Source of the DNA: Paenibacillus sp. SC116
Lineage (GTDB): Bacteria > Bacillota > Bacilli > Paenibacillales > Paenibacillaceae
Assembly (NCBI RefSeq): GCF_024733555.1
Contig: NZ_JANIOF010000001.1
Coordinates: forward strand, 1,033,225 to 1,097,224
Length of the DNA stretch: 64,000 bases
Reading direction: 5' to 3'
In this document: in pieces, positions 17,096-26,941 of the stretch
Numbering within the stretch: position 1 is the stretch's first letter
Layout: each line of letters begins with the position of its first letter
Position numbers and translations under genes: made by a program
Notes under the pieces: model-generated
Database searches by the model: none
Told to the model about the DNA's origin: nothing
The model's input: the letters and a program-made list of their open reading frames with translations, nothing else

Positions 17096-17133
17096 AACTA
17101 CCTGAGGAAAGGCTCTCCCTCCCTCAGGTAGTT
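17096..17133 (+). terminator. Intrinsic terminator between the LysR gene and mtnU
   Basis: AACTACCTGAG and CTCAGGTAGTT form an 11-bp stem about 100 bp after the LysR stop, followed by TTAAAG. The weak U-tract leaves direction uncertain; it also lies 83 bp beyond the mtnU stop on the other strand, so it could serve both genes. Confidence 0.6.
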
Positions 17134-17215
17134 TAAAGTTGAAACGGTGGCTGTGTTCGTTAACCTTGCTACGAATTAGCTTGCCCACCTATATTTTAGC
17201 TGTAAGTGATTATGT

Positions 17216-18034
17216 CTACTTTTGCAATCGATATAGACTTTCACGTCTATCCTCGAACACTGGAATACGGCTGCGGACCTCTTGTACCAATGAAATCGTG
17301 AGTTCGCCATGAACGAAACGCTCCTGGTCATCTCCTTCTGCAATCAGCTCACCCCACGGATCAATAATCGTGGAATGACCGAAGAAAGAAGTTGGCTTGC
17401 CATCCGACCCGATACTCGTCCCCATCCGATTGCAGGCAACTACATACATTTGGTTCTCAATCGCACGTGCTGTCAGCAAGGTTTTCCAATGATGAAGACG
17501 CGGATTAGGCCACTGAGCAGGGACAAATAGTACTTCAATATGCTGTAAAGCCAAGCTGCGGATATATTCTGGGAAACGTAAATCATAGCAAATGATAATA
17601 CCGCACTTTACTCCATCTAATTCGAATATACCTAGCTCATCCCCGCTATGTAAGTAAACATGTTCATCCATTAATTTGAATAAATGTGCTTTATCATAGG
17701 AATGAACCAATTTGCCCTCTTTGTTAACAATGTAAGACCGATTACGAATTTGTCCGTCTTCTTTTATTGCTACAGATCCCCCAACAATATGAACACGATG
17801 CAAGGATGCCAATTCTGATAACAGCTTCAATGTTTGCTTTCCACCCTCGTCTGCCAACTCATGCACACGGTCAAGCGCATAGCCTGTATTCCACATTTCA
17901 GGAAGAACAATAACATCAGGCTGATGAGCTGCAACTGACGCTTCAATCTGCTTTATTACTTCGTCAACATTGCGTTCTGGCTCCCCAATTCGAATATTCA
18001 TTTGAATGGCGCATACGTTCCACGTCTTGTTCAT
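17216..18034 (-). CDS. mtnU: Carbon-nitrogen hydrolase, MtnU-like omega-amidase
   Basis: 272 residues from the ATG at 18034, which has GGAGGG at seven bases. The nitrilase triad is present: Glu in VLPEMWNTG, Lys in SYDKAHLF, Cys in GIIICYDLRFPE. B. subtilis MtnU (YkrU) belongs to this group and is thought to remove 2-oxoglutaramate, the by-product when glutamine donates the amino group in the last transamination of methionine salvage. Here it sits divergently near mtnE, separated by one small secreted-protein gene, which supports the assignment. Other amide substrates remain possible. Confidence 0.82.
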   Translation of the reverse strand: MNKTWNVCAIQMNIRIGEPERNVDEVIKQIEASVAAHQPDVIVLPEMWNTGYALDRVHELADEGGKQTLKLLSELASLHRVHIVGGSVAIKEDGQIRNRSYIVNKEGKLVHSYDKAHLFKLMDEHVYLHSGDELGIFELDGVKCGIIICYDLRFPEYIRSLALQHIEVLFVPAQWPNPRLHHWKTLLTARAIENQMYVVACNRMGTSIGSDGKPTSFFGHSTIIDPWGELIAEGDDQERFVHGELTISLVQEVRSRIPVFEDRRESLYRLQK

Positions 18035-18191
18035 CGACGACCCTCCAAAATGTGTAGTTTCTACCATCATACCCTTTCATGGAAACACGTCAAGGTGGGT
18101 ACAGTAAGGAAAGCAGTTTCCAAGTACAATTTGATGTTTTTTGGATGTTTTCGCCACTAGCCACTATAGATCTATTGTTAGGAGTTGACGT

Positions 18192-18731
18192 ATGAATTTT
18201 TCAGCTACGCAAGTCAAACTTTTACGCAACATATGCGCCTTACTATGCGCTGTCCTGCTTGTCATCATGCCGAATGTCGCTGGTGCGATTCCAAAAAATC
18301 AGCACACGATGCAGACATCAGTTGCTGCTCCTGCTGTCTCACCTGAAGGGGCATCTCAACCTCTTCCGCAAGTTCAACTATTTGATATGCAGCAAGAACG
18401 GATCGTAAAGACATTGCCTAACACGCCTGCCGTTCAAGCAGAAGCAGCAAAATGGCTTCAATCAGTTACAGGCCTATCGCCACAATTAAATATAGGAAGC
18501 AAGTGCGGCTACATCGTCCGCATCGCACTAGCTAATCCATTCCAGGTGAAACTACCTAGGATTGATTTTCAAACAAATGATGTGTTTCTTATTTATTGTC
18601 CTGACAAGAAGCCTTTGTTACTCGTATTTACACCTGAGCGGAAACCGTTTCTACTCGAATTTAAACATAATGTCCAACCATTTATGGAAGAGCTGATGAA
18701 GCCGATGCTTCCGGGAGCAGAACAACAATAA
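18192..18731 (+). CDS. Secreted protein of unknown function
   Basis: 179 residues with a clear signal peptide (basic start, core ICALLCAVLLVIMP, likely cleavage after VAGA). The mature part has a proline-rich start and a compact region with two cysteines, one in IGSKCGYIVRI and one in VFLIYCPDKK, which could form a disulphide. The repeated phrasing KPLLLVFTPERKPFLLEF stands out. TAGGAG precedes the ATG. It matches no family I recognise. It lies between mtnU and mtnE but nothing in it suggests an enzyme of that pathway. Confidence 0.75.
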   Translation: MNFSATQVKLLRNICALLCAVLLVIMPNVAGAIPKNQHTMQTSVAAPAVSPEGASQPLPQVQLFDMQQERIVKTLPNTPAVQAEAAKWLQSVTGLSPQLNIGSKCGYIVRIALANPFQVKLPRIDFQTNDVFLIYCPDKKPLLLVFTPERKPFLLEFKHNVQPFMEELMKPMLPGAEQQ

Positions 18732-18919
18732 TGGTTATAATGAACAGCTTCAAAATTGGGGTTTGCTAATTTGATCAAAAAGGCTGTACACACTAGGAAA
18801 AACATGCTAAATTATCGACTTAAGGCAAGTATTATAAGCCTTATCGCTGAAGCTAACATTGCACATTTACGTGCATAAGCATGGCATGTCAAATCATATT
18901 CCGGAGTGTGAGAGAAAGA

Positions 18920-20116
18920 ATGACCATGAGCTCTAAAAGTTCCTTTCCTATCGTTCCTGCGTCGCGCATGCAGCATTTGCCGACGCAGTTTTTTGCACAG
19001 TTGGTTAAAAAAGCGAATGCACGCATGTCTGAAGGCCATGATGTCATTAATCTAGGGCAAGGCAATCCTGACCTTCCCACGCCTGATCATATTGTTCAAG
19101 CAATGAAGACAGCGGTAGAGAAGCCTATTTATCATCGCTACCCACCGTTCAGTGGCTTTTCTTTTTTGAAAGAAGCTGTTGCTAAACGATACCTCGAAGA
19201 TTATCAAGTTAAACTTGATCCTGAGACTGAAGTAGCCGTTTTATTTGGTGGAAAGACAGGGCTTGTAGAAATTAGTCAAATTCTACTCAATCCAGGCGAT
19301 GTATGTTTAGTGCCCGATCCAGGGTACCCAGATTATTGGTCTGGCGTAGCCTTAGCTGGAGCTGAAATGGCTATGATGCCATTAACAGAAGCCAATGACT
19401 TCTTGCCAGATTATGATGCAATCTCAAGCGATGCATTAAAGCGGGCTAAGTTGATGTTTTTGAACTACCCAAACAATCCGACATCAGCGATTGCAAATGC
19501 AGCCTTTTATGAACAAACCGTGGAGTTTGCTCAACGCAACCAAATTGTTGTGGCGAGTGACTTTGCTTATGGTGCAATCGGCTTTGATGGTCATACACCA
19601 ATTAGCTTCCTTCAAACACCTGGTGCAAAAGAAGTCGGTATTGAATTCTACACCATGTCCAAAACGTATAACATGGCTGGATGGCGTGTAGCATTTGCTG
19701 TCGGTAATGCAGAACTCATTAGACTAATCAACCTAATGCAAGATCATATGTATGTCAGCTTGTTCGGAGCTGTTCAAGATGCTGCTGCTGCTGCTCTTAG
19801 CGGATCACAACAATGCGTAGATGATCTTGTACACACGTATGAAACGCGCCGCAATACGCTTTTCGATGCGATGAAATCAATAGGTTGGGAAGTTACACCA
19901 TCACCGGGTTCCTTTTTTGCATGGCTGCCTGTACCTTCTGGCTATAGTTCTGCTGCCTTTGCCGATTTATTGCTGGAACAAGCAAATGTCGTTGTAGCTC
20001 CTGGTATTGGCTTTGGTACACATGGCGAAGGATATGTACGCCTCGGCCTACTCGCTGATCATTCACGCTTACAGGAAGCTATCGACCGTATAGGCAAACT
20101 AAATTTATTTGGTTAA
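18920..20116 (+). CDS. mtnE: Methionine-salvage aminotransferase
   Basis: About 398 residues. A PLP-dependent class I aminotransferase that converts 4-methylthio-2-oxobutanoate to methionine. It resembles B. subtilis MtnE along its length: EGHDVINLGQGNPDLPTPDH, VAVLFGGKTGLVEI, VPDPGYPDYWSGV, LNYPNNPTSAIA, the PLP lysine in YTMSKTYNMAGWRVAFAVGN, and the C-terminal VVVAPGIGFGTHGEGYVRLG. The start is uncertain: ATG at 18920 follows a purine-rich GAGAGAAAGA, and ATG at 18926 is also possible. No S-box riboswitch is visible upstream, although many methionine-salvage genes have one. The next genes on the same strand are the proline genes. Confidence 0.92.
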   Translation: MTMSSKSSFPIVPASRMQHLPTQFFAQLVKKANARMSEGHDVINLGQGNPDLPTPDHIVQAMKTAVEKPIYHRYPPFSGFSFLKEAVAKRYLEDYQVKLDPETEVAVLFGGKTGLVEISQILLNPGDVCLVPDPGYPDYWSGVALAGAEMAMMPLTEANDFLPDYDAISSDALKRAKLMFLNYPNNPTSAIANAAFYEQTVEFAQRNQIVVASDFAYGAIGFDGHTPISFLQTPGAKEVGIEFYTMSKTYNMAGWRVAFAVGNAELIRLINLMQDHMYVSLFGAVQDAAAAALSGSQQCVDDLVHTYETRRNTLFDAMKSIGWEVTPSPGSFFAWLPVPSGYSSAAFADLLLEQANVVVAPGIGFGTHGEGYVRLGLLADHSRLQEAIDRIGKLNLFG

Positions 20117-20227
20117 TGAAACGATAATTTCTGCATGAATCATATATTTTTTGATGCTGACCAATCTTAATATTGTTAGCTCTAATCGCGCAAACTGATT
20201 ATAATCACGATGCAGACATTTCACTCC

Positions 20228-20256
20228 TTTACAGCGATGTAATCTCATGGTAAACT
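20228..20256 (+). promoter_or_regulatory. Probable promoter of the T-box/proBA transcript
   Basis: -35 TTTACA (20228-20233), 17-bp spacer, -10 TAAACT (20251-20256). The predicted start lies a few bases before the T-box leader. Confidence 0.6.
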
Positions 20257-20261
20257 ACTGA

Positions 20262-20619
20262 GAAATTAAAGCAGTGGAAAGTGCAAGTAATCTAATCTTG
20301 AAACGCGATGACAGGACCAGTACACGAGCATAGGCACGATTAGAGAGCGGGAGCCACCGGCTGAAAGCCCCGCCGTAGCCCCTCGTCGAAACCTACCCTT
20401 GAGCGGTCAGCATGGATTCCTATCGCAATGGCAATACGCCATCTCATGTGGAGTGACATGTATGCGATAAGTCCTGACCTGAACGGAACTCCTCCGTTAT
20501 TGGATAAAGCAGGAAGATTTCCGGTTTGTTATTTAGACTACATAACATTCGGTTTCTTCAACTAAGGTGGTACCGCGGAAGCCAAGACTTTCGTCCTTTA
20601 TTGGACGAGAGTCTTTTTT
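20262..20619 (+). ncRNA. T-box leader, proline-type, upstream of proBA
   Basis: The T-box proper AAGGTGGTACCGCGG lies at 20564-20578, followed by an intrinsic terminator (stem AAGACTTTCGTCC with complement, then six T, 20584-20619). Upstream is a Stem I-like region with AGAGAG and GGCTGAAAGCC. A candidate specifier CCT at 20392-20394 in GAAACCTAC codes for proline and is followed by A, as is usual. T-box RNAs bind uncharged tRNA and prevent termination, so the downstream proline genes would be induced when tRNA-Pro is uncharged. The identity of the specifier is inferred from position and from the downstream genes. The whole non-coding stretch 20117-20757 is explained by this leader and its promoter. 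Confidence 0.92.
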
Positions 20620-20757
20620 GTTTTCTAGTGGCAGATGTCGCAGATTCTTGAATGACATCCGGATACTACTACCTCTGCTCAGGTAACGCGTCAGATCAGA
20701 TGTAGATAGCTTGTACCTATTCCTTGCCAACCTAAAGAATTATTGAAGGTGAATCCG

Positions 20758-21858
20758 ATGAATCAACGTATTGTCGTCAAAATAGGCAGCAGCTCATTAA
20801 CGTCCGAACAAGGCGGATTGGATCGCAGCAAAATTGCCTTCTTTGCCAATGAGCTCCTTTCCATCATAGCGAATGGACACCAAATCGTTCTTGTCACATC
20901 CGGTGCAGTTGCAGCAGGGTTTACACGAATCGGCTACAGTACTCGTCCAAAACAACTTCACGAGAAGCAGGCAGCTGCTGCTGTCGGTCAAGCGCTTCTC
21001 ATGCAAGCGTATCAAGAACAATTTAATTCACAAGGCGTTACTGCCGCACAAATTTTACTTACGAGACAGGACTTTGCGAATCGTAAACGCGGGCATAATG
21101 CATGGATGACCATTGAAGAGCTAATCAAACAAGGCGTCATTCCTATCGTCAACGAAAATGATACCGTTTCTGTGGATGAGCTGAAGTTCGGTGATAATGA
21201 TACATTGTCAGCACTTGTGGCTAATCTCGTACATGCAAACCAGCTCGTTATTATTACAGATACAGATGGACTATATACAGCAGACCCACGCAAGGATTCG
21301 AATGCTAAAAAGTTTGAACATATTGAAATGATCACTGAAGAAATCTATAGCTATGCTGGTGGCGCTGGAAGCACAGTCGGTACAGGCGGAATGCGCTCTA
21401 AATTGGATGCTGCTAAAATCGCAATGCGAGGCGGTGTTAAAGCATTCGTTGGAAGCGTTCAACAAGATGGTGATTTGAGGCGCGCGGTAGAGGGAGTCGG
21501 TACAGGCACATACTTTGCAACAAAGCAAAATGGCCTCCCTGTTAAGAAACAATGGCTCGGCTTCCACTCTACTCCGCTCGGAACGATTGTCGTCGATGGA
21601 GGTGCAGAGCAAGCACTGCTAGGAAAAGGCTCCAGCTTGCTCCCTGTAGGCGTCCATCTCGTTCAAGGAGACTTTCACGCAGGGGATGTTGTTGAAGTAA
21701 CCGGAATCGACGGTAAAGTCATTGGTCGTGGAATCGTCAATTATGAACATGACCAACTCATGCAAGTTGCTGGCTGCACAACTGCTGATGTATTAAAAAA
21801 ACTAAACGTACCCCGGATTGAAGTCATCCATAGAGATGAATGGGTTACATTGCGATAA
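20758..21858 (+). CDS. proB: Glutamate 5-kinase
   Basis: 366 residues from the ATG preceded by GAAGGTGA; a TTG five codons upstream is less likely. It phosphorylates glutamate in the first step of proline synthesis. An amino-acid kinase domain (RIVVKIGSSSLTSEQ, LVTSGAVAAGF, NENDTVSVDELKFGDNDTLS, ITDTDGLYTADPR, GTGGMRSKLDAAKIA) is followed by a C-terminal PUA domain (about 270-360; GTIVVDGGAEQALL, GDVVEVTGIDGKVIGRGIVN). First gene behind the T-box. Confidence 0.97.
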   Translation: MNQRIVVKIGSSSLTSEQGGLDRSKIAFFANELLSIIANGHQIVLVTSGAVAAGFTRIGYSTRPKQLHEKQAAAAVGQALLMQAYQEQFNSQGVTAAQILLTRQDFANRKRGHNAWMTIEELIKQGVIPIVNENDTVSVDELKFGDNDTLSALVANLVHANQLVIITDTDGLYTADPRKDSNAKKFEHIEMITEEIYSYAGGAGSTVGTGGMRSKLDAAKIAMRGGVKAFVGSVQQDGDLRRAVEGVGTGTYFATKQNGLPVKKQWLGFHSTPLGTIVVDGGAEQALLGKGSSLLPVGVHLVQGDFHAGDVVEVTGIDGKVIGRGIVNYEHDQLMQVAGCTTADVLKKLNVPRIEVIHRDEWVTLR

Positions 21859-21954
21859 GTATGCTTCTTTATCAGGATTACCGGGTGTCCTAATTATCAT
21901 TGTTAATCAGGCTACTAAATCATAAAGAAACAACTGTAAGAGGAGGAACCAGAG

Positions 21955-23202
21955 ATGAGTGAAGTGAGAAATAAGGCACTGCTTGCCAAGCAAGCGGCCG
22001 TTGTTACGAATCGGTTATCGACAGAGGATAAAAATAATGCCTTACTGCACATGGCCGACCAACTCATTACGGAACAACAATCGATTATCGAAGCAAACAA
22101 ACTCGATTTGGAACGTGGCAGAACAAATGGAATCAGCACATCGCTGCTCGACCGACTTGCACTCAACGAGGAGCGCATTGCTGACATTGCACAAGGTCTT
22201 CGCCTGATTGTAGATCTGCAAGATCCTGTTGGTGATGTGCTGCATGCATTCGAACGCCCTAATGGCTTGAAGATCGAGCAAATACGCGTACCACTAGGTG
22301 TCATCGGCATGATTTACGAAGCTCGTCCCAATGTGACAGTCGACGCTGCAGGACTTTGCCTTAAAACAGGAAATACTGTAGTACTCCGTGGTGGATCAGC
22401 TGCCCTTGAAACGAACAAACGCATCGTGGCTGTACTTCATCAAGCATTACGCGAAACAGCAATTCCTGAAAATGCATTGCAATATATTGAAGACGCAGAT
22501 CGAGCTTCTGTAGATGAAATGTTGACCTTAAATGGCATCTTAGATGTGGTCATCCCTCGCGGAGGTGCCTCATTAATTCAAAATGTTGTGCGTAATGCTA
22601 CTGTACCTGTTATTGAAACAGGTGCTGGCATCTGTCACACGTTCATTGATGCTAGTGCAGAAGCTGAAATGGCTCACCAAATCGCCTACAATGCCAAAGT
22701 TCAGCGTCCATCCGTTTGTAACTCTATGGAGACGCTGCTCATCCATCGTGACTATGCTGTGGAACAGACGCAGAAGCTGCTGCAAGCCTTTCAAGAGCGT
22801 GATGTAGAACTGCGAGGTTGCCCGCGTACCCAACAACTAGTTGAACATATCACGCTTGCAACCGATCAAGATTACCGAACCGAATATAACGATTATATTC
22901 TTAACGTTCGCATCGTCGATTCTCTAGAAGAAGCACTACTGCATATCACTCAATTTGGTACGAAGCATTCCGAATGCATTGTAACGGAAAATGATGAGCA
23001 TGCATCACGCTTCTTACAAGAAGTTGATGCAGCTGCTGTATACCATAATGCATCTACTCGCTTTACAGATGGTTTCGAATTCGGCTTCGGTGCTGAAATC
23101 GGAATCAGTACCCAGAAGCTGCATGCTCGTGGACCAATGGGTCTTCCTGCATTGACATCCAGTAAGTACAGAATAAGCGGAACTGGACAGATTAGAGGTT
23201 AA
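21955..23202 (+). CDS. proA: Gamma-glutamyl phosphate reductase
   Basis: 415 residues. An NADPH-dependent reductase making glutamate 5-semialdehyde, the second proline step. Family motifs are intact: IYEARPNVTVDAAGLCLKTG, the GGSAALETN loop, VIPRGGASLI, IETGAGICHTFID with the catalytic cysteine region, NAKVQRPSVCN, and STRFTDGFEFGFGAEIGIST. AGAGGAGG precedes the ATG. It follows proB by 96 bp with no terminator between, so the two share a transcript. Confidence 0.97.
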   Translation: MSEVRNKALLAKQAAVVTNRLSTEDKNNALLHMADQLITEQQSIIEANKLDLERGRTNGISTSLLDRLALNEERIADIAQGLRLIVDLQDPVGDVLHAFERPNGLKIEQIRVPLGVIGMIYEARPNVTVDAAGLCLKTGNTVVLRGGSAALETNKRIVAVLHQALRETAIPENALQYIEDADRASVDEMLTLNGILDVVIPRGGASLIQNVVRNATVPVIETGAGICHTFIDASAEAEMAHQIAYNAKVQRPSVCNSMETLLIHRDYAVEQTQKLLQAFQERDVELRGCPRTQQLVEHITLATDQDYRTEYNDYILNVRIVDSLEEALLHITQFGTKHSECIVTENDEHASRFLQEVDAAAVYHNASTRFTDGFEFGFGAEIGISTQKLHARGPMGLPALTSSKYRISGTGQIRG

Positions 23203-23232
23203 TCTCAAGCGTAATTGGTCATATGTGCCGCC

Positions 23233-23283
23233 ACCCGTCATCCCTTCCTCAACCTTGGACAACATGAGGATTGAATGACGGGT
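23233..23283 (+). terminator. Hairpin between proA and proI, termination uncertain
   Basis: ACCCGTCAT and ATGACGGGT form the outer stem, CCTCA and TGAGG an inner stem. There is no T-run afterwards. It may be an mRNA-processing or stability element rather than a terminator, so proI may still be read from the proBA promoter. Confidence 0.45.
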
Positions 23284-23462
23284 TACTTGTATACGTGTAA
23301 GCTGCACGTTACACAAGCACACTACACGATGCACTGCAATAATACTAGCAACAATTAACAGACAGATACATGTTTATTCACGTGATGCCGATCAACCTAC
23401 AAATAGATAACGAATCAATAAGTGACTGCGCACACATATTTGATATAGGAGGTTTCCATACC

Positions 23463-24335
23463 ATGAACCAATCCACTGTAAATGCAATGACAAGCAAGAA
23501 AGCACTAACCTACTGCTTCTTTGGTGCAGGATCCCAAGCAGAAGCGATTGTCCGCGGCATGCTGAAGCAATCCATAACGGCTCCTAGCCAGATCCAAATG
23601 ATTAATCGTAGCAACCAAGAACGTTTAACTGAGCTTCGTCAACGCTATCATATCCAAGCCGACAACGATATCGATACGAAACGCCGCTGGCTCAGCGAAG
23701 CGGACATTATTATTTTGGCGATGAAACCAAAAGATGTACGAGAAGCATGCCATGAATTGCGCTCTCTTTTGCGTAAAGACTGCCTCGTCATCTCGGTCAT
23801 CGCTGGACTTTCCATTGATTCTCTCCAGCGGATGCTCGGTTCGATCGCGGTTGTACGCACCATGCCGAATACGTCCAGCACAATTGGGCTTGGTGCGACA
23901 GGTGTAAGCTACTCTTCCGAGGTAACTGCTGAGCAGCGTGAGATTGCAATAAATCTATTACAAGCGATTGGCATTGTCGCTGAAGTAGAAGAAGTTTCAA
24001 TTGATGCAATAACAGGGGTTTCCGGAAGTGGCCCTGCTTATGTATACTATTTAATGGAAGCCATGATTGAAGCAGGCATCCAAGAAGGACTAGAGCCTGA
24101 GCAAGCCCATGATTTAGTCGTACAGACTGTTCGCGGTGCTGCTGAAATGGTACGACTTACGGGCGAATCGCCTGCCGAATTGCGACGTAAAGTGTGTTCA
24201 CCTGGCGGAGCAACACTAGCAGCTCTCACTATTATGGATCAAAACGGTGTCGGAGAGGCGGTGAAATCGGCAGTACATCGCGCTCGAACTCGTGCCGCTG
24301 AAATGGGCGCAGAGATTGGGAGGGAGATACATTGA
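23463..24335 (+). CDS. proI: Pyrroline-5-carboxylate reductase
   Basis: 290 residues from the ATG at 23463, which has GGAGG at ideal spacing; 31 codons of open frame upstream lack a start signal. It completes proline synthesis with NAD(P)H. A Rossmann start ([16 protein letters not shown]), [14 protein letters not shown], the signature [16 protein letters not shown] and the C-terminal [10 protein letters not shown] motif are present. The last codons overlap the TTG start of mtnW by four bases, so the two are translationally coupled. I use proI because the proBA partner of B. subtilis carries that name; proC would be equivalent. Confidence 0.95.
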   Translation: MNQSTVNAMTSKKALTYCFFGAGSQAEAIVRGMLKQSITAPSQIQMINRSNQERLTELRQRYHIQADNDIDTKRRWLSEADIIILAMKPKDVREACHELRSLLRKDCLVISVIAGLSIDSLQRMLGSIAVVRTMPNTSSTIGLGATGVSYSSEVTAEQREIAINLLQAIGIVAEVEEVSIDAITGVSGSGPAYVYYLMEAMIEAGIQEGLEPEQAHDLVVQTVRGAAEMVRLTGESPAELRRKVCSPGGATLAALTIMDQNGVGEAVKSAVHRARTRAAEMGAEIGREIH

Positions 24336-25549
24336 GTGAAACTTGCGTAGCAACGTACCGCTTATATGATGATCGTGCCGATTTTCATAAGAAAGCAGAA
24401 AGTATTGCAGTTGGATTAACGTTGGGCAGTTGGACTGACATTCCAGAAACGAAGAAGGCCTCGATGCAGAAGCATCTTGGCCGTGTCGTTGATGTACATA
24501 TTCACGATAGCGATATACCTGGTGAACGCTATGCTGATGTTCGCATCGCTTACCCAGATGTGAACTTTAGTCGTGATATTCCAGCAATGCTCGTAACTGT
24601 ATTTGGCAAGTTATCGATGGATGGTCGTGTTAAGCTGCTTGATCTGGATTGGTCAACTTCGTTCCAACAAGCCTTTGCTGGACCAAAATTCGGAATTGAA
24701 GGCATTCGAGAACAGCTTGGCGTATACAATCGCCCCCTGCTCATGAGCATTTTCAAGTCCGTTATCGGTCATGATCTTGATGCATTGCGCGAGCAATTCT
24801 ATCAACAAGCATTAGGCGGCGTCGATCTGATCAAGGATGACGAAATTCTATTTGAGAATCCGCTAACGCCCATTCAAGACCGAGTTAAAATCTGTCTAGA
24901 GGCCGCTAAACAAGCAGAAGAAGCAACAGGCAAGAAGCTGCTCTACGCTGCTAACTTGACAGGTCCGACTTTTGAACTGCGTGATCAAGCACGACGTGCG
25001 ATTGATGCAGGTGCGAATGCATTGCTGTTTAATGTACTTAGCTATGGATATGATGCCCTGCACGGGTTGGCTTCTGATCCTGAAATATCCGTTCCGATTA
25101 TGGCACATCCCGCTCTTGCAGGTGCTTTGTACCCATCGCCACACTATGGAATATCAGCACGCTTATTGCTAGGAAAGCTGCTTCGTCTAGCTGGAGCTGA
25201 CTTTGTACTGTTCCCTTCACCTTATGGATCAGTGACGATGCCCAAGGAAGATACGCAAGGCATTCGCGAAGCTTGTACAGACACGTCTCGCCCAATGAAG
25301 CAAAGCTTCCCTGTCCCTTCGGCAGGCATTCACCCAGGCCTCGTTCCACTCATCATTCGCGACTACGGCCTCGATGTTGTCGTCAATGCAGGAGGCGGTG
25401 TTCATGGACACCCGCTCGGTGCTATTGGAGGCGGCCAAGCATTCGTGCAAGCTATCGATGCAGTCCTGCAAGGGACAAGCCTGAAAGAGTACGCTCTGAA
25501 TCATGAAGCACTTCATCATGCGATTCAAATATGGGGGACAAAAGAGTGA
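24332..25549 (+). CDS. mtnW: 2,3-diketo-5-methylthiopentyl-1-phosphate enolase (RuBisCO-like)
   Basis: 405 residues from a TTG start behind GGGAGGGAGA, overlapping the proI stop. It tautomerises 2,3-diketo-5-methylthiopentyl-1-phosphate in methionine salvage. The RuBisCO large-chain fold is evident: [20 protein letters not shown] and [20 protein letters not shown] with the metal-binding lysine and acidic pair, then [13 protein letters not shown] and the C-terminal phosphate loop [19 protein letters not shown]. The length and KDDE segment identify the MtnW class, not a CO2-fixing RuBisCO. Confidence 0.97.
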   Translation: MSETCVATYRLYDDRADFHKKAESIAVGLTLGSWTDIPETKKASMQKHLGRVVDVHIHDSDIPGERYADVRIAYPDVNFSRDIPAMLVTVFGKLSMDGRVKLLDLDWSTSFQQAFAGPKFGIEGIREQLGVYNRPLLMSIFKSVIGHDLDALREQFYQQALGGVDLIKDDEILFENPLTPIQDRVKICLEAAKQAEEATGKKLLYAANLTGPTFELRDQARRAIDAGANALLFNVLSYGYDALHGLASDPEISVPIMAHPALAGALYPSPHYGISARLLLGKLLRLAGADFVLFPSPYGSVTMPKEDTQGIREACTDTSRPMKQSFPVPSAGIHPGLVPLIIRDYGLDVVVNAGGGVHGHPLGAIGGGQAFVQAIDAVLQGTSLKEYALNHEALHHAIQIWGTKE

Positions 25550-26223
25550 ACACCATGAAAAAGAAAGTCATCTTTTGTGATTTCGATGGAACGATTACGG
25601 CTAATGACAACATCGTAGCGCTTATCAAGCACTTTAATCCGGAAGGATGGCGGGACATCGTTGAGGATGTACTAGCAGAACGCATCACAATCCGCGATGG
25701 TGTCGGTCAAATGTTCGCCCTGCTGCCTGCTTCTATGAAAGAACAGGTTGTTCACCAAGCGATTGACCAAGCTGTTATTCGCCCTGGCTTTAAGGAGTTT
25801 CTAACATTCTGCAAACAAAATGAGATTGAGTTTTATGTGACAAGCGGCGGAATTGACTTCTTTGTCTATCCGTTGCTAGAACCATTCGATATTCCGCACG
25901 ATCATATTTATTGCAATGGCAGCGACTTCAGCGGTGAATGTATTCGAATCACATGGCCGCACGCATGCCAAGAACCATGTACGAATGATTGCGGAATGTG
26001 CAAAACTACCATCGTTCGTCAATTCCCTGCTGAGCAGTATGAACGAATCGTAATTGGTGACAGCGTTACTGACTTTGCCGCAGCAAAGCTAGTGGAATTC
26101 GTGTATGCTCGTGCACAGCTTGTTGATAAATGTGAAGAGCTTGGACTTGCTCATGCGACATTCGATACGTTCTATGATATTATCGAGCATTTGTCTGGAT
26201 CTATTGTTTCCCGAACTTCATAA
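25546..26223 (+). CDS. mtnX: 2-hydroxy-3-keto-5-methylthiopentenyl-1-phosphate phosphatase
   Basis: About 225 residues. A HAD phosphatase that dephosphorylates the MtnW product to give the acireductone precursor. The nucleophile motif is [14 protein letters not shown]; motif II lies in [11 protein letters not shown] and motif III/IV in [15 protein letters not shown] cysteine cluster ([14 protein letters not shown]) sits in the cap. The chosen GTG overlaps the mtnW stop (GTGA) and has GGGGGA upstream; an ATG three codons later (25555) is the alternative. It is directly in line with mtnW and mtnB. Confidence 0.95.
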   Translation: MNTMKKKVIFCDFDGTITANDNIVALIKHFNPEGWRDIVEDVLAERITIRDGVGQMFALLPASMKEQVVHQAIDQAVIRPGFKEFLTFCKQNEIEFYVTSGGIDFFVYPLLEPFDIPHDHIYCNGSDFSGECIRITWPHACQEPCTNDCGMCKTTIVRQFPAEQYERIVIGDSVTDFAAAKLVEFVYARAQLVDKCEELGLAHATFDTFYDIIEHLSGSIVSRTS

Positions 26224-26267
26224 ATAACTTCATCATTCTACTTGAGACACGAAGGGAGCCCTGTGCA

Positions 26268-26906
26268 TTGATCACTCTATCAGCCGAACAGAAACAGCAC
26301 GCTTTCCAACAGCTCCGCTCCATTAAGGAACAATTCGCTGCACGTCATTGGTTTCCTGGTACAAGCGGCAATCTATCCGTTAGAGTTGGAGATATAACAG
26401 ATGGGCAGTTTCAATTTGCAATTACAGCAAGCGGCAAGGATAAATCGGTTCATACACCTGAGGACTATTTGCTCGTCGACGAGAATGGTGTGCCTACAGA
26501 TGCTACTTCATTGAAGCCAAGCGCAGAGACGCTCATTCATTGCGAAATCTATCGTTTAACTGGCTGTGGTGCCATTTTTCATGTGCACACGGTATTTAAC
26601 AATATCGTATCTGAAGTGTATGGTGATCAAGGTTTTGTTCCCGTAAAAGCAGTAGAATTAATTAAGGCATTTAACATTTGGGAAGAGAATGCCCGTATCG
26701 AAATACCGATCGTACCTAATTACGCACATATTCCGAGTATCGTTCCAGAGGTTACTAAAAGTTTAAATCCTAGTATTCCTGGAATTGTACTGCGCAATCA
26801 TGGTATTTATGCGTGGGGCGCAAACAGCTTTGAAGCAAAGCGCCACCTTGAAGCATTTGAATTCCTGTTTGAGTATGTGTATCGAATGGACCTGCTTCGC
26901 CGCTAG
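26268..26906 (+). CDS. mtnB: Methylthioribulose-1-phosphate dehydratase
   Basis: 212 residues from a TTG start behind GAAGGGAG. A class II aldolase-fold zinc enzyme that dehydrates 5-methylthioribulose-1-phosphate, one step before MtnW. Zinc ligands are visible in FHVHTVFNN and in VLRNHGIYAWG; RHWFPGTSGNLSVRVGD is the substrate-side loop and SGKDKSVHTPEDYLLVD is also typical. It ends the mtn cluster. mtnD, mtnA and mtnK are not in the window. Confidence 0.95.
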   Translation: MITLSAEQKQHAFQQLRSIKEQFAARHWFPGTSGNLSVRVGDITDGQFQFAITASGKDKSVHTPEDYLLVDENGVPTDATSLKPSAETLIHCEIYRLTGCGAIFHVHTVFNNIVSEVYGDQGFVPVKAVELIKAFNIWEENARIEIPIVPNYAHIPSIVPEVTKSLNPSIPGIVLRNHGIYAWGANSFEAKRHLEAFEFLFEYVYRMDLLRR

Positions 26907-26941
26907 TTCATAACTCGAAAACTCGAATTTGAAAATTACAT

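Noticed and set aside
18732-18919. SAM riboswitch (S-box) in front of mtnE
   Set aside because: None of the conserved S-box core elements is present; only a short hairpin with GCAC/GTGC arms is seen.
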